DNA of 64,000 nt, from NCBI RefSeq assembly GCF_001540865.1, contig NC_033623.1, forward strand, positions 14,300,164-14,364,163. The letters run 5' to 3'. This document shows positions 1 through 10,005 of the stretch, piece after piece (position 1 is the stretch's first letter; every line of letters starts with the position of its first letter). The position numbers and the translations under genes were made by a program. This stretch comes from Ananas comosus (taxonomy: Eukaryota > Streptophyta > Magnoliopsida > Poales > Bromeliaceae). Below the pieces are notes generated by a model. It ran no database searches, was not told the origin of the DNA, and saw nothing but the letters and a program-made list of their open reading frames with translations.

Positions 1-31
<31 letters not shown>

Positions 32-34
32 TAT
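1..34. repeat. (TTA)n microsatellite
   Basis: Uninterrupted TAT/TTA trinucleotide run at the window edge; it may continue upstream. Confidence 0.9.
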
Positions 35-636
35 AATAATAATATACTTACGTAAGGTTACAACTACAGGTGAGAAAATTTTGTATTGGCTACGGCACAT
101 GTCGTGAAACATTCAAAAAAGACGAGAGTACGAGACGGATTGGATAAGCTTAATAATATGTCTTTTTTTAACTCTATCTATCTATCTATCTATCAATATT
201 GTTATATTGTTGCAGCAAAAATCCTGCTATAGTTTTTGCATCAAGTACCTTTTTTTTATTTTGACAAAGTTGCCAATTTTCTCTAGTTTAGAGCACAGGA
301 TTTCTTTGGCACGTACTTAATCTTACTGATACCTAGCACAATTACCTATAGATTTAGCAGTTCATATTCGGAATCTCAAATTTGAAGGCTAGTCATTTTA
401 TATTGCTCATTAACTTCATTTCTAAAAAAATAAACAAAATGAATAACTTGATATCTTTCTTAAAAAGAAAAGAAATCAATCTGATGTACATACTGTAAAA
501 ATTTGCATTCGTAAAAAATAAACGAGCCATGCTACTTATATACCTAAAATATAATGGTAAATCTTACATTTTCCTATCTAAAAATTAATTTTCTACACTA
601 GTCTGATTAATTTTTTTCTTTACTACTAAAAATTTA
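35..636. other. AT-rich intergenic stretch
   Basis: No reading frame with recognisable protein content. It holds a short (TATC)n run near 176-194 and otherwise AT-rich sequence. Confidence 0.6.
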
Positions 637-795
637 CCGACTGTCCCTAACGCAAATGGCAAAGGGCTGGGTGGTTGGTACCCGAGGTCTCAAATTCGAA
701 TCCTAGTTGATTCACATTCCAGCTAAGTTTATTTCTAAATGAAATAAACGAAGCGGGTAGCGTGCTACCTATCTCTCAAAAAAAAAAAAAAAAAC
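637..795 (+). mobile_element. tRNA-derived SINE, copy 1
   Basis: Begins CCGACTGTCCCTAACGCAAA, contains a pol III B-box-like TTCGAATCC, then a conserved body ending in CGAAGCGGGTAGCGTGCTAC and a poly(A) tail. An 11-bp direct repeat ACTAAAAATTT lies just before the head (625-635) and after the tail (795-805), which fits a target-site duplication. At least six other copies occur in this window, on both strands. Confidence 0.8.
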
Positions 796-1152
796 TAAAA
801 ATTTGAAAAAGCAAACTTAAATTTTTAGACAGAGGAATGTTATAAATACATCCAGATTTTGGATGCATAGTTAGCACTTTCTCAAGATAAATTACATGAG
901 AGGGTACCGATGAAATATCTTTTGACAGAATCCTAATAAAAGTCAAAGAAGGACCTTCCACTCGACTTCGCCCGACCCAGCCAAAGTCGTTCCTATCACA
1001 CCTCTCTTCAATTCCGCGGCCATTGCACACAGAGAAGGCACACCACAGAAAACAGGCAACTGGGAAATTAAATCTCTCTATTAAATTTACGATCACTATC
1101 CCATTTTGGCTTCACACGAATAATCTGCATCCAAATTATCCACAATTTCATT

Positions 1153-1160
1153 TATAAATA
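1153..1160 (+). promoter_or_regulatory. TATA box of the RING-H2 gene
   Basis: TATAAATA, 63 bases before the first ATG and 111 before the second. This predicts a transcription start near 1185 and a short leader. The DNA from about 800 to 1150 upstream has no other recognised feature. Confidence 0.55.
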
Positions 1161-1215
1161 GAAGATCTCTAACATTTTATATTATTATACTGCAATAAAT
1201 TCAAGGAAAAAAAAA

Positions 1216-1905
1216 ATGCGTTGTTGCTACAGCAGAAGTAGAAGCTTATCTAGTGTGGCCGCCATGGCCCCCTCTCTTGTTGCACCAAGCTCTGTGCTGC
1301 AGTTGAACCTGTCGTCGGGGTTCTACACCGTCATCGTCTTTTTCTTCGCCTTTCTCTGCTTCGTCCTTCTTTGGGGCTATTGCCGCCGCGGCAGCAGCGG
1401 TCACCGGACTGCCGCCGCACTCCACGGCCACCGCCTTATGCAGCAGCTGCAGCACCACCCCCACGGCCGCTTCTTCCCGACCGCGGCCTCGACGCCGCTG
1501 CCCTCGATGCCGTACGGTAGCATCAAGGGCGTGAGAGCGACGGAGACCGGTAATCCCCCCGAAGACTGCGTCGTGTGCTTGACGAAGTTTGAGGAGGGGG
1601 AGGAGGTGAAGGTGATCCCGACGTGCGCGCACGTGTTCCACCCGCAGTGCATCGACCGGTGGCTCGCGCTGAACGACTCGTGCCCGCTTTGTCGGTGTTG
1701 CAGCATATCGGTCAGCGAGATGGCCGCTACCGGAGGAAGTACGAATGGTGGCGGTGGTGGTGGCGGTGGCGGTGGTGGTGGTGAAGAGGAAGAGAGAGAT
1801 GTTGTAAGGGAGGAGGAGGTGACAATGGCCATGGAACAGATACAAATGATCACAGAGGAACGAGCGAGGCAAAGAACAATCCCACTGCGCAGTAGAAGCA
1901 TATGA
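1216..1905 (+). CDS. ATL: RING-H2 finger protein, ATL type (E3 ubiquitin ligase)
   Basis: Predicted membrane-anchored E3 ubiquitin ligase that would bring an E2 to a substrate. The 229-residue single-exon frame has a hydrophobic segment at about 36-56, a short basic stretch, and a RING-H2 finger at 118-159: C118-x2-C121-x15-C137-x-H139-x2-H142-x2-C145-x10-C156-x2-C159. The two histidines and the W at 149 fit the ATL family. The tail has a run of 12 glycines encoded by GGT-type repeats, then an acidic patch. Two starts are possible: the ATG at 1216 in an A-rich context, or the ATG at 1264 in the strong context GCCGCCATGG, giving 213 residues with the same domains. A canonical GLD motif is not evident before the RING. 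The substrate is unknown. ATL family assignment is confident; the member is not. Confidence 0.9.
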   Translation: MRCCYSRSRSLSSVAAMAPSLVAPSSVLQLNLSSGFYTVIVFFFAFLCFVLLWGYCRRGSSGHRTAAALHGHRLMQQLQHHPHGRFFPTAASTPLPSMPYGSIKGVRATETGNPPEDCVVCLTKFEEGEEVKVIPTCAHVFHPQCIDRWLALNDSCPLCRCCSISVSEMAATGGSTNGGGGGGGGGGGGEEEERDVVREEEVTMAMEQIQMITEERARQRTIPLRSRSI

Positions 1906-3291
1906 TCATCTCAAATTAAACTTGCAATGGTAATGAAGTGTGTGTTTCACTAACTACAAATTTTGACAACGCTCGTGTATATGACTTCCTCACTCTTTTA
2001 GTTTTTGGAGCTTTTATTATGAAAAAAACCTTAAATATAACTATAAATTGTAAGCTTAAAAACTTCAATTTTGCATATTTGGCTGATTCGAACGCATACA
2101 AAATTTATTGGAGAAAATTTAAGCAAAAAAGGAAAAAAAAAAAAAAAATGGTACTTCTTAGAAACTCCAGCAGTGCAAAACAAACACTAATAAAAAATTA
2201 GTTTTCCTCCGGAATTAGATGATTCGACAATATCACATTAAGGTAAGTTTTGACACCTATTGGTATTGACATTTTCTTAGTAGCTCCCACTAAATAAAAG
2301 AAACATTGTTATCGCTTACATAACTAGTTTTTATTTACTTTCTTTTTTTTCTCGGAATCACAACACATTTGATTTTACAAGTAACTATTGAAAGATGCTT
2401 GATCTTACGATGAATATTGACTATTGATTAATTTCAAGAATAAATTCAATAATTCTACCATGCAGACGTAAACATTTATTCTTGTTTCTACTAGAAAATG
2501 TTAGGGGCGGCTCCTCCAATATTTTTTCAAAGATTGATTCTCAGGCACGGAAAAACAAACAAATAAAATAAAATAAAAGCTATTCCCGTTTTCAGTTAAA
2601 CAGAATTTCTTCAATAATTAATAATAAATCAGTAATTAAATTACTAATTATAATACAACTTAAATTAAATTAATGAGAATAATTCGTGATTAAAATAAAA
2701 AAAAAGGGAAGAGTAACTAGAAATGAACTTCTCTGCGAGTAGGCGATCTGGGCCTGTTTCGAGTGGGCCCAACGAAAAGAAAGCAAAGAATCTTGACCCA
2801 GTGATGATTAACATAGAAGCTAACTACACCAAATTGAAATAATCACTGGAATGCTGATGGAAGTATACTATATTATCCAAATATTAAAAGGTTAGAAATA
2901 ATGAATTAGGTTATTATACTAATAATAGCACTAAGCCTTTTGTGCTATTAGGTTTCGTCCCTTTGTGATGAAGAAATATACGATTAGGATAATAATAATT
3001 TTTTAGGCTGAGTAGGTGGTTGATTAAATATTATAATTTAACAAATATAAATAGTCAAAAAATTAAATTTAATAACGAAAAATTTAGTAGTACAAAGCGT
3101 TTGATGCTGTTGGTTGTATAGTAGGTGAACTTTTGAATCAATTTAGCTTACTGCTTGAATGTGATTTTATTACGAATCCAAAAATAATAAAAAAACAAAA
3201 CATAGTTACTGCACTCCAATCATCAATTACTTAACATCTCCAACCTCGTCAAACAACACACCAATCTAATTAATTAACCTCAAAAACACAC
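1906..3291. other. Intergenic, AT-rich
   Basis: Holds the 3' ends of two converging genes. No tRNA, no recognisable protein and no clear transposon ends. Short frames here are low-complexity. Confidence 0.6.
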
Positions 3292-3909
3292 TCAGATATC
3301 AACATCACAATACACTCGATCAAACGACGTAGGCGACGAGAGCTTTACAATGACTTGGGGGCAGTACACTCTGAGCATGTAGTGCCGGGTCTTCACCACT
3401 CCTACCTTGAACCGGATCCTGGCCCGGACCCTCACCTCGACGGGCAGCTCCCCGGCCGACCGGTCGTGCTTAATGTTCCTCGCGACGTCGGGGAGCAGCG
3501 GCGCCTCCCGCGCTGCTGGCGCCGCCTCGATCCTCGTCACGTTCCTTCGCGGCTGGAAGAACGGCGCCGCCTCCGTAAACGCCAGCATCTGCTCGCCGTA
3601 CCACACCGCCACCTCGAAGCTGTCGTAGTACAGCGCCACCTTCCGGTTCCTGCGGTTGTCGGCGCGGAGGGTCAGGTCGAACGTCGCGTTGAGGGCGTCC
3701 CCGCGGGCCGTGATGTTGAAGCCGCGCAGGCTGGCGCCGTCGACGGTGTACTCGACCGGGGCGGGGCGGACAGCGAGCCAGAAGATGAGGACCGCAAGGC
3801 CCGCAACCACGATGACGGCGGCGAGGGCGATGGCGATGCAGCGCAGGGGGCTCAGGCGCCTGCGCGGGGCGGTCCCGGTGCTTCTGCCGCCGCGGCGGGG
3901 ACCTGCCAT
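3292..3909 (-). CDS. NHL: NDR1/HIN1-like protein (LEA_2 domain)
   Basis: Single-exon, 205-residue protein of the plant NHL family: membrane-anchored LEA14-like proteins, several of them induced in defence or stress. The N-terminus is short and strongly basic (1-22), then one hydrophobic helix at about 23-47, then a LEA_2 beta-sandwich. N85-R-R-N-R-K90 followed by YYDS at 94-97 matches the family's NPN+R/K...YYD block. Three N-glycosylation sequons (N65, N74, N123) fall on the extracytoplasmic side if it is a type II protein. Length is typical (about 200-240). GC is very high compared with the flanks, as in the other single-exon genes here. It is transcribed towards the RING-H2 gene. The exact role cannot be read from sequence. 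Confidence 0.9.
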   Translation of the reverse strand: MAGPRRGGRSTGTAPRRRLSPLRCIAIALAAVIVVAGLAVLIFWLAVRPAPVEYTVDGASLRGFNITARGDALNATFDLTLRADNRRNRKVALYYDSFEVAVWYGEQMLAFTEAAPFFQPRRNVTRIEAAPAAREAPLLPDVARNIKHDRSAGELPVEVRVRARIRFKVGVVKTRHYMLRVYCPQVIVKLSSPTSFDRVYCDVDI

Positions 3910-3972
3910 GGTGGTGTTGTAGAGAGTGTTGGGTAGTGTAACTGTTTGAGGAGGTGTATGGGGGTAGCGTGG

Positions 3973-3979
3973 TTTTATA
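3973..3979 (-). promoter_or_regulatory. TATA box of the NHL gene
   Basis: On the minus strand this reads TATAAAA, 64 bases upstream of the ATG at 3909, predicting a start site near 3945 and a leader of about 35 bases. Confidence 0.65.
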
Positions 3980-4916
3980 CAAAGAAAAAGAGTGGAATTA
4001 ATGGAACTTTTGAGCTAGAATGAGAAGTGGTGGTTAATTACAGGCTGGAGGAGATCCCTGGCCAATCAACTTTGATGATCAGTAGGTTTTGAGATGGTGC
4101 GATATATAATGTTTGTTTGTTCTCTGTTCTCTGCTTTGTACTACTATTCTGTGTGTTTCTTTTTTGCTTTGCTTTTTGCCTTTGAATACTTTTTGGCTTT
4201 AGAATCCTTCTTGTTTACTCTATGATTTATGCATCTGAAGAGTTCATAGACACGCTTTTGACAAGAGATCCGATGTACACTTAAGAAATTAATCTCACTA
4301 TGATTTGATTCTCTCACTAATTTTCACGTATGCTTTGGCAAATCTTACAATGGCAACAGTGTTAGATGATGGATACTGTGATTTGAATTCATGATCTATT
4401 CATGACTTGAAAAATTAGCTTGATGGGAAACAGTGCAGAAAAGATACTAGCTAGAATTAAAAAAATAAAGAAAAAATCATCCTTATCGCAAACTGACATA
4501 CTGCATAATTGGTTCAAGAACCGGGGATCAACGAATTCGGATGTACGTAGTGTTCTAATTAGTTCTTACGGGTATCTTATTGGATTAAGCTGTACGTTAT
4601 GCCTTCTCCCAGTTTTGTTCTAAGCATCTTTTTCATCTACACTTTTTTAATCCTTGCCATGCGTCCAAGTTATCCCATTAATGTGCCGGATAAGCCTTGT
4701 GTGCTAAATTGAACAGCAAGATTGAGTTGTCGCTTGAGCTCAGCACGAAATTGAGAATAATTCTACCGTTCATTAGCAGCGTGATAATTTTGTGTGTCGA
4801 AATTTATTTAGTTTTGGACTTTGGGCATAAACATTAAGTACAAAATTCAGGACCTGATATGACCATATATACTTGATATGATCGGAACCTTATATATATA
4901 TATATAATATCAGAAG
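3980..4916. other. Intergenic, promoter side of NHL
   Basis: AT-rich with CT-rich patches. A 67-codon frame at 4420-4623 has no family features and is probably chance. Confidence 0.5.
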
Positions 4917-5145
4917 TTAGGGCCTTGATATACTTTACAAGTATCACCCAAGTGATACTTGTGTGGTTTTTAAGCCATTTGGAATCACTTTTTGGATTAC
5001 TAATAGATCCTGGATCAAACACTATTTCCACTATCCCACCTACCACCATCATCTCAACCTCATAATCTTCTCATCCAAGGGCCTAAAAACACACAAGTAT
5101 TCACTTGGGTGATACTTTTACAAGATATTCTAGCTCTACTGCGTA
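4917..5145. mobile_element. Short foldback MITE
   Basis: The left end carries ACAAGTATCACCCAAGTG; the right end carries its near-complement CACTTGGGTGATACTTTTAC. The body shares the ACCACCATCATCTCAACCTCA block with the element at 42389-42610. A (TA)n tract lies just to the left (4892-4908). The short element near 5856-6080 has related but weaker ends. Confidence 0.55.
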
Positions 5146-5173
5146 GTTAAGTATATAGATATAGGCTATACGT

Positions 5174-5764
5174 ATATAGAGTGAGAGCAGTACTCATCTA
5201 TCGGAAGCACGGAGCACTTCCGTTGCCTTCCAGCTCGTTTTTTGATGTTGCATTTTCAAATCGGTCGATCGGCTCCGTTAAATTGTGATCTAGAGTAATT
5301 TGGAGTACCTAGAAAGTTAATTATATGTATTTTACGGATATCAGTGCTGGCCTGGTGAACGAAGGGGCTCAAAAGTCAACGGCAAAAAAATAGAATCTTA
5401 CAAAATGTAATAATATGACTTAAATTTAAGAAATCAAAGATATTGATCTTGATTTTATATAGCATAAAGATTTTCATCAAAAATTTCACGTGATGTTGAA
5501 AGTATTTCTACACCGTTAAACTTGCAAACGGCCTCACTAACGGGCCTTTGAATTTGTTGATTTTGAGGGCCTATTCGACTCACATAGGCAAGCGGCTGAT
5601 ATCGAAAAATAATAAAATTTACTTTCATAGGTACTCCAAATACTCTAGATCAAAGTTTAAACGGAGCCGATCGAGATTTTCGGAAAATCGCAACATCGAA
5701 AAACAAGCTGGAAGCACGGAAGCTCCATGCTTCCAGATACCATAAGTAGCCTACTCGAATATAG
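5174..5764. mobile_element. Long-TIR foldback element, family I
   Basis: Long terminal inverted repeats: the left arm contains GATCGGCTCCGTTAAA and the right arm TTTAAACGGAGCCGATCGAG, with GGAAGCAC near both outer ends. The same arms occur at 16081, 18554, 19375, 53726 and 54376. No coding capacity, so non-autonomous. Confidence 0.7.
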
Positions 5765-6124
5765 ATAGGTATATAGTGTAATAGTATGTAGTATATATAT
5801 GTATATATATGGTAAGTATATATGTGAATAATAATAGCTATATATATATAACAGAATTGGAGCTCCTATACTTTTTAGAAGTACCAGTCATTGGTGCTTG
5901 TAAGTTGTATCCCTTGGTTAAGGAAGTGCGGTTTAAGATGAATGTGGGCCCGTAGGGTTAAGTGGTGGTTGGTTGAATAGTATAATTAACGGTGAAAATT
6001 TGATCAAGGCATAATAACGTAAAAAATTTACAAGCACAAATATTTGGTACTATTTACAGGCACCATAGCCGGACTAGTATATATAAATATATAATTATAT
6101 ATATATATATATATATAGTATATA

Positions 6125-6170
<46 letters not shown>

Positions 6171-6726
6171 TATGGAAAATTTTGGATTGGCCATAATAAT
6201 TGAAATAAAAGGATGCAAGAGATTCCCACAACCAAGCCATCTTGGTAGTAATAATTTGGTTAAATATTATAGCTCTATCAGCTATCAGCTATTAATTATT
6301 AATTGTTTCAGATTTTTTTTACCAAAAAATAATTAAAATTATTAATATCGAGAGAATTATCAATAAATTTGGTAAATTTATTTGAAAAAAAATCATATAA
6401 TTTTTTTTTTAAAAAAAAAAGTAAAGAAGGTGTCAATTATAAAGACGTATAGGATGAACTGCGTCGGTCCAGTGGACAAGGGCTAGGCCGATTCCAAAAA
6501 CATGCGGATCGGGCTTAATTTGGTTGGGCCAAAAATAGGCCGAGAACCCATTCATCGACTCTACAAGGCTTCTGTTTGGGTTTCTCCACATTTATGGCCC
6601 AAATTCCAAGGCGCTCATCTAGGTATGTTTGTTTTATCCAAAGTAAAAGTGACCAATGTGTTAAATTTTGCTGCAACTTTACCTTTCCAAAATATCATAA
6701 GTGGCATCGATTTGCGTGTTACAAGA
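5765..6726. other. Intergenic with compound microsatellite
   Basis: Includes (TA)n from about 6097 to 6117 and (GT)n from about 6131 to 6168. Short frames across it encode only Tyr-Ile or His-Thr repeats. No gene seen. Confidence 0.6.
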
Positions 6727-7925
6727 TCCTCCATTACAAAAAAGAAAAAAAAAAAAAGAAGAAAAATGTAGGAAAAATAACAAAAATTTTACCCGTTGAC
6801 TCTTTTCATCCTCTTACGTGCTACTAGTATGAAATTTCTTTTGAAAAAGAAAGAACTATGGTCCAAAAGTCCACGCAAAGAGAGAAATGGTGGACTCGTT
6901 CGCATGATACGACGGCACCCACTCGCACCCAACAACACCAACAAAAAAATGGCTATACACGAACAAAATGATCATGAGTTGGATTAGGTCCAACAACTTC
7001 TTATCGGCGCATCGTCGATGCGTACGACCAGAGTGAGCCACCGATCACCATTCCATTCAATGTGTAATCCACATTCACAGTATTTCATATTTTATGTCCA
7101 ATATTTCTCACCATATCTCAGTTCCTAACATTTTAGTTATTCCAAAATATGGATTCATAAAAATTTCAAACGTAAAAGTTTTAAAATATTAAGTTGCTAA
7201 AGAATGGTATTTTATTTTGCCACCGCCCTGTTTTTACTCTCGTGGATGATGAAACCATAGATGGATAAAAACTCAATATGTAGTTTCAAAATATATAATA
7301 ATATCTCCCCAGAAGAGGACAAAAGAGCAACCTAATTACCTAAATTTTAAAAAGCCGTTTTACTACGTCAACGCGTTATATTAACCGAGGAGAAAACGAT
7401 ACCCAGTGCAAAGTCTACGAGGCCACGCATGGGAAAATGCCTCAGCACTAGGAGTGGTTTTTTGCGTTACATTAATAATCTCGGTGGCAAAACATTATAG
7501 CGTGGAGATTATATTACATAATTTGTGCTTCCACAAATCACAAAGCACGTGACATAAGAGGAGAAATATTTAAGGTGGCGGACATTTAGATATGCCTCTA
7601 TATGTTACCTATACCATCTTACATTCGGTGTACGCTAGTAGGTTCATCAGGAGCATTTCCTTTATTAGATATTTGGGCAAGTAGGAGTATGACACACTTT
7701 ATTCTCCCATTTGTTGGGGAATAATAAATTGTGAACTTAGGTCATGGGTGATGAGTTTTGCAGAGTTTCATCCCTCCACCCTATTCGGGTTCGAATAAGA
7801 CCTGATAAAAAATAAATAATATATAAAGAAAAAATTATACATTAAATTTCGGATATGAGTTCAGATACTTTATACCCATGCTTGGCTTGGACTCGACTTG
7901 AACACGACCTTTTAATGGATAGAGT
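6727..7925. repeat. Direct duplication, copy 1 (Helitron-free)
   Basis: 1199 bases from TCCTCCATTACAAAA to TTTAATGGATAGAGT, ending at the single N at 7926. The same sequence restarts directly after the N, with scattered substitutions and small indels. No gene. At 7288-7292 it holds the intact, unoccupied site (AAAA|TATA) of the Helitron present in copy 2. Confidence 0.9.
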
Positions 7926-7926
7926 N
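7926..7926. other. Assembly gap (single N)
   Basis: One N between two copies of the same segment; best read as a scaffold join of overlapping but unmerged contigs. Other N positions: 8616, 17063, 26923-26933, 28894, 30986, 40472, 48685, 50890 and 55193. Confidence 0.85.
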
Positions 7927-10005
7927 TCCTCCATTACAAAAAAGAAAAAAAAAAAAAGAAGAAAAATGTAGGAAAAATAACAAAAATTTTACCCGTTGAC
8001 TCTTTTCATCCTCTTACGTGCTACTAGTATGAAATTTCTTTTGAAAAAGAAAGAACTATGGTCCAAATGTCCACGCAGAGAGAGAAATGGTGGACTTGTG
8101 TTCGCATGATACGACGGCACCCACTTCGCACCCAACAGCACCAACAAAAAAATGGCTATACACGAACAAAATGATCATGAGTTGGATTAGGTCCAACAAC
8201 TTCTTATCGGCGCATCGTCGATGCGAACGACCAGAGTGAGCCACCGGTCACCATTCCATTCAATGTGTAATCCACATTCACAGTATTTCATATTTTATGT
8301 CCAACATTTCTCACCATATCTCAGTTCCTAACATTTTAGTTGTTACAAAATATAGATTCATAAAAATTTCAAACGTAAAAGTTTTAAAATATTAAGTTGC
8401 TAAAGAATGGTATTTTATTTTGCCGCCGCCCTGCTTTTACTCTCGTGGATGATGATGGATAAAAACTCAATATATAGTTTCAAAATCTATCTAACTATAT
8501 TAAAGAAGGGTTTGGGGGACCACATGGTGACACGTGTTCCCCCAAACCCCCCTTCTCTCTCCCTATATATATATATAGTTTTAAATTTGTTATATCAAAA
8601 TATAAAATTTTGATANTACTTCCAAATTTTAAAGTTTTAAATTTCTAATTTTATATTTTTTATTTAAATTTTAAATTTTAATTTTTACTTATAATATTTG
8701 TTTCTAAATTTTAAGCTTTTTAAACTTCAAAATTTTAAAGTTTTAATTTCCTAATTTTACATTTAAATTTTAAATTTTATTTTTTACTTATATTATTTAT
8801 TTCTAAATTTTAAGCTTCAAAGTTTAAAATTTTAAATCTCTAAACTCTATGAAATTAATTAATTAATTAAATTTATTAATAATTAGTTTTATACAATATA
8901 ATTAATTAATTTATTAAAAATACACATAATAAATCGCATAATAAAATATAATTTGATAGATGAAATTTAAATCACATAAAATTTCATTGTATAAAAAAAA
9001 TACGGAATTTAAGTTTCAGGAGTAAAATTTTAAAAATATAGTGTATGTGTGTATATATAATTAATTTTATTAAACAATATCTTCTACAATTTTATTTTCC
9101 TTCTATTTATTGATTTTTTTAAAAAATTATTTTGATAGATTTATCTCAAATCCTTTTCATATAATTTTTTATAAAATAAACTATTGTATAAATTTACTTT
9201 GCGCATATACCAATTTTAATGACTTTTATTTAAATAGATTTAACTATTAAATTATTTTTATATAACTTTTATTTAATTAATAATTAGATTTATAAAACTA
9301 TATAAAAATATTAAAAAAATTAAAATTTATTATAAAAATATTTTTATATTCGCAGCATCGCGCGGGTATTTTACTAGTATATAATAATATCTCTCCCAGA
9401 AGAGGACAAAAGAGCAACCTAATTACCTAAATTTTAAAAAGCCGTTTTACTACGTCAACGCGTTATATTAACCGAGGAGAAAACGATCCTCGGTGCAAAG
9501 TCTACGAGGCCACGCATGGGAAAATGCCTCAGCACTAGGTGTGGTTTTTTGCGTTACATTAATAATCTCGGTGGCAAAACATTATAGCGTGGAGATTATA
9601 TTACATAATTTGTGCTTCCACAAATCACAAAGCACGTGACATAAGAGGAGAAATATTTAAGGTGGCGGACATTTAGATATGCCTATATATGTTACCTCTA
9701 CCATCTTACATTCGGTGTACCCTAGTAGGTTCATCACGAGCATTTCCTTTATTAGATATTTGGGCAAGTAGGAGTATGACACACTTTATTCTCCCATTTG
9801 TTGGGGAATAATAAATTGTGAACTTAGGTCATGGGTGATGAGTTTTGCAGAGTTTCATCCCTCCACCCTATTCGTTCGAATCTGATAAAAAATAAATAGT
9901 ATATAAAGAAAAAATTATACATTAAATTTCGGATATGAGTTCAGATACTTTATACCCATGCTTGGCTTGGACTCGACTCGAACACGACCTTTTAATGGAT
10001 AGAGT
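7927..10005. repeat. Direct duplication, copy 2 (with Helitron)
   Basis: Matches 6727-7925 along its length apart from an 892-base insertion at 8486-9377 and small differences, for example the absence of an 8-base GAAACCAT-like stretch. After copy 2 the sequence continues into unique DNA (CCGAAAGAATT), whereas copy 1 stops at the N. Confidence 0.9.
8486..9377 (+). mobile_element. Non-autonomous Helitron
   Basis: Starts TCTATCTAACTATATTAAAG, with a GC-rich subterminal palindrome (GGTTTGGGGGACC... and ...GGTGACACGTGTTCCCCC), and ends GCATCGCGCGGGTATTTTACTAG. The 5' TC, the 3' CTAG preceded by a GC-rich palindromic stretch, and insertion between A and T without a target duplication are Helitron hallmarks. 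The empty site in the companion copy (7291/7292) proves both ends to the base. The interior is AT-rich and non-coding and contains an N at 8616, so its true length is uncertain. Confidence 0.88.

Noticed and set aside
776..1096. 106-codon minus-strand frame with a poly-Phe end
   Set aside because: The end is the SINE poly(A) tail read backwards, and the rest has no protein features.
1246..1901. Two long minus-strand frames opposite the RING-H2 gene
   Set aside because: They overlap a complete RING-H2 frame with all eight metal ligands, and their products are low-complexity.
3355..3936. Plus-strand frames opposite the NHL gene
   Set aside because: GC-rich shadow of the LEA_2 coding exon, with no domain features.
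6028..6240. Frames encoding His-Thr and Tyr-Ile repeats
   Set aside because: They are translations of GT and TA microsatellites.
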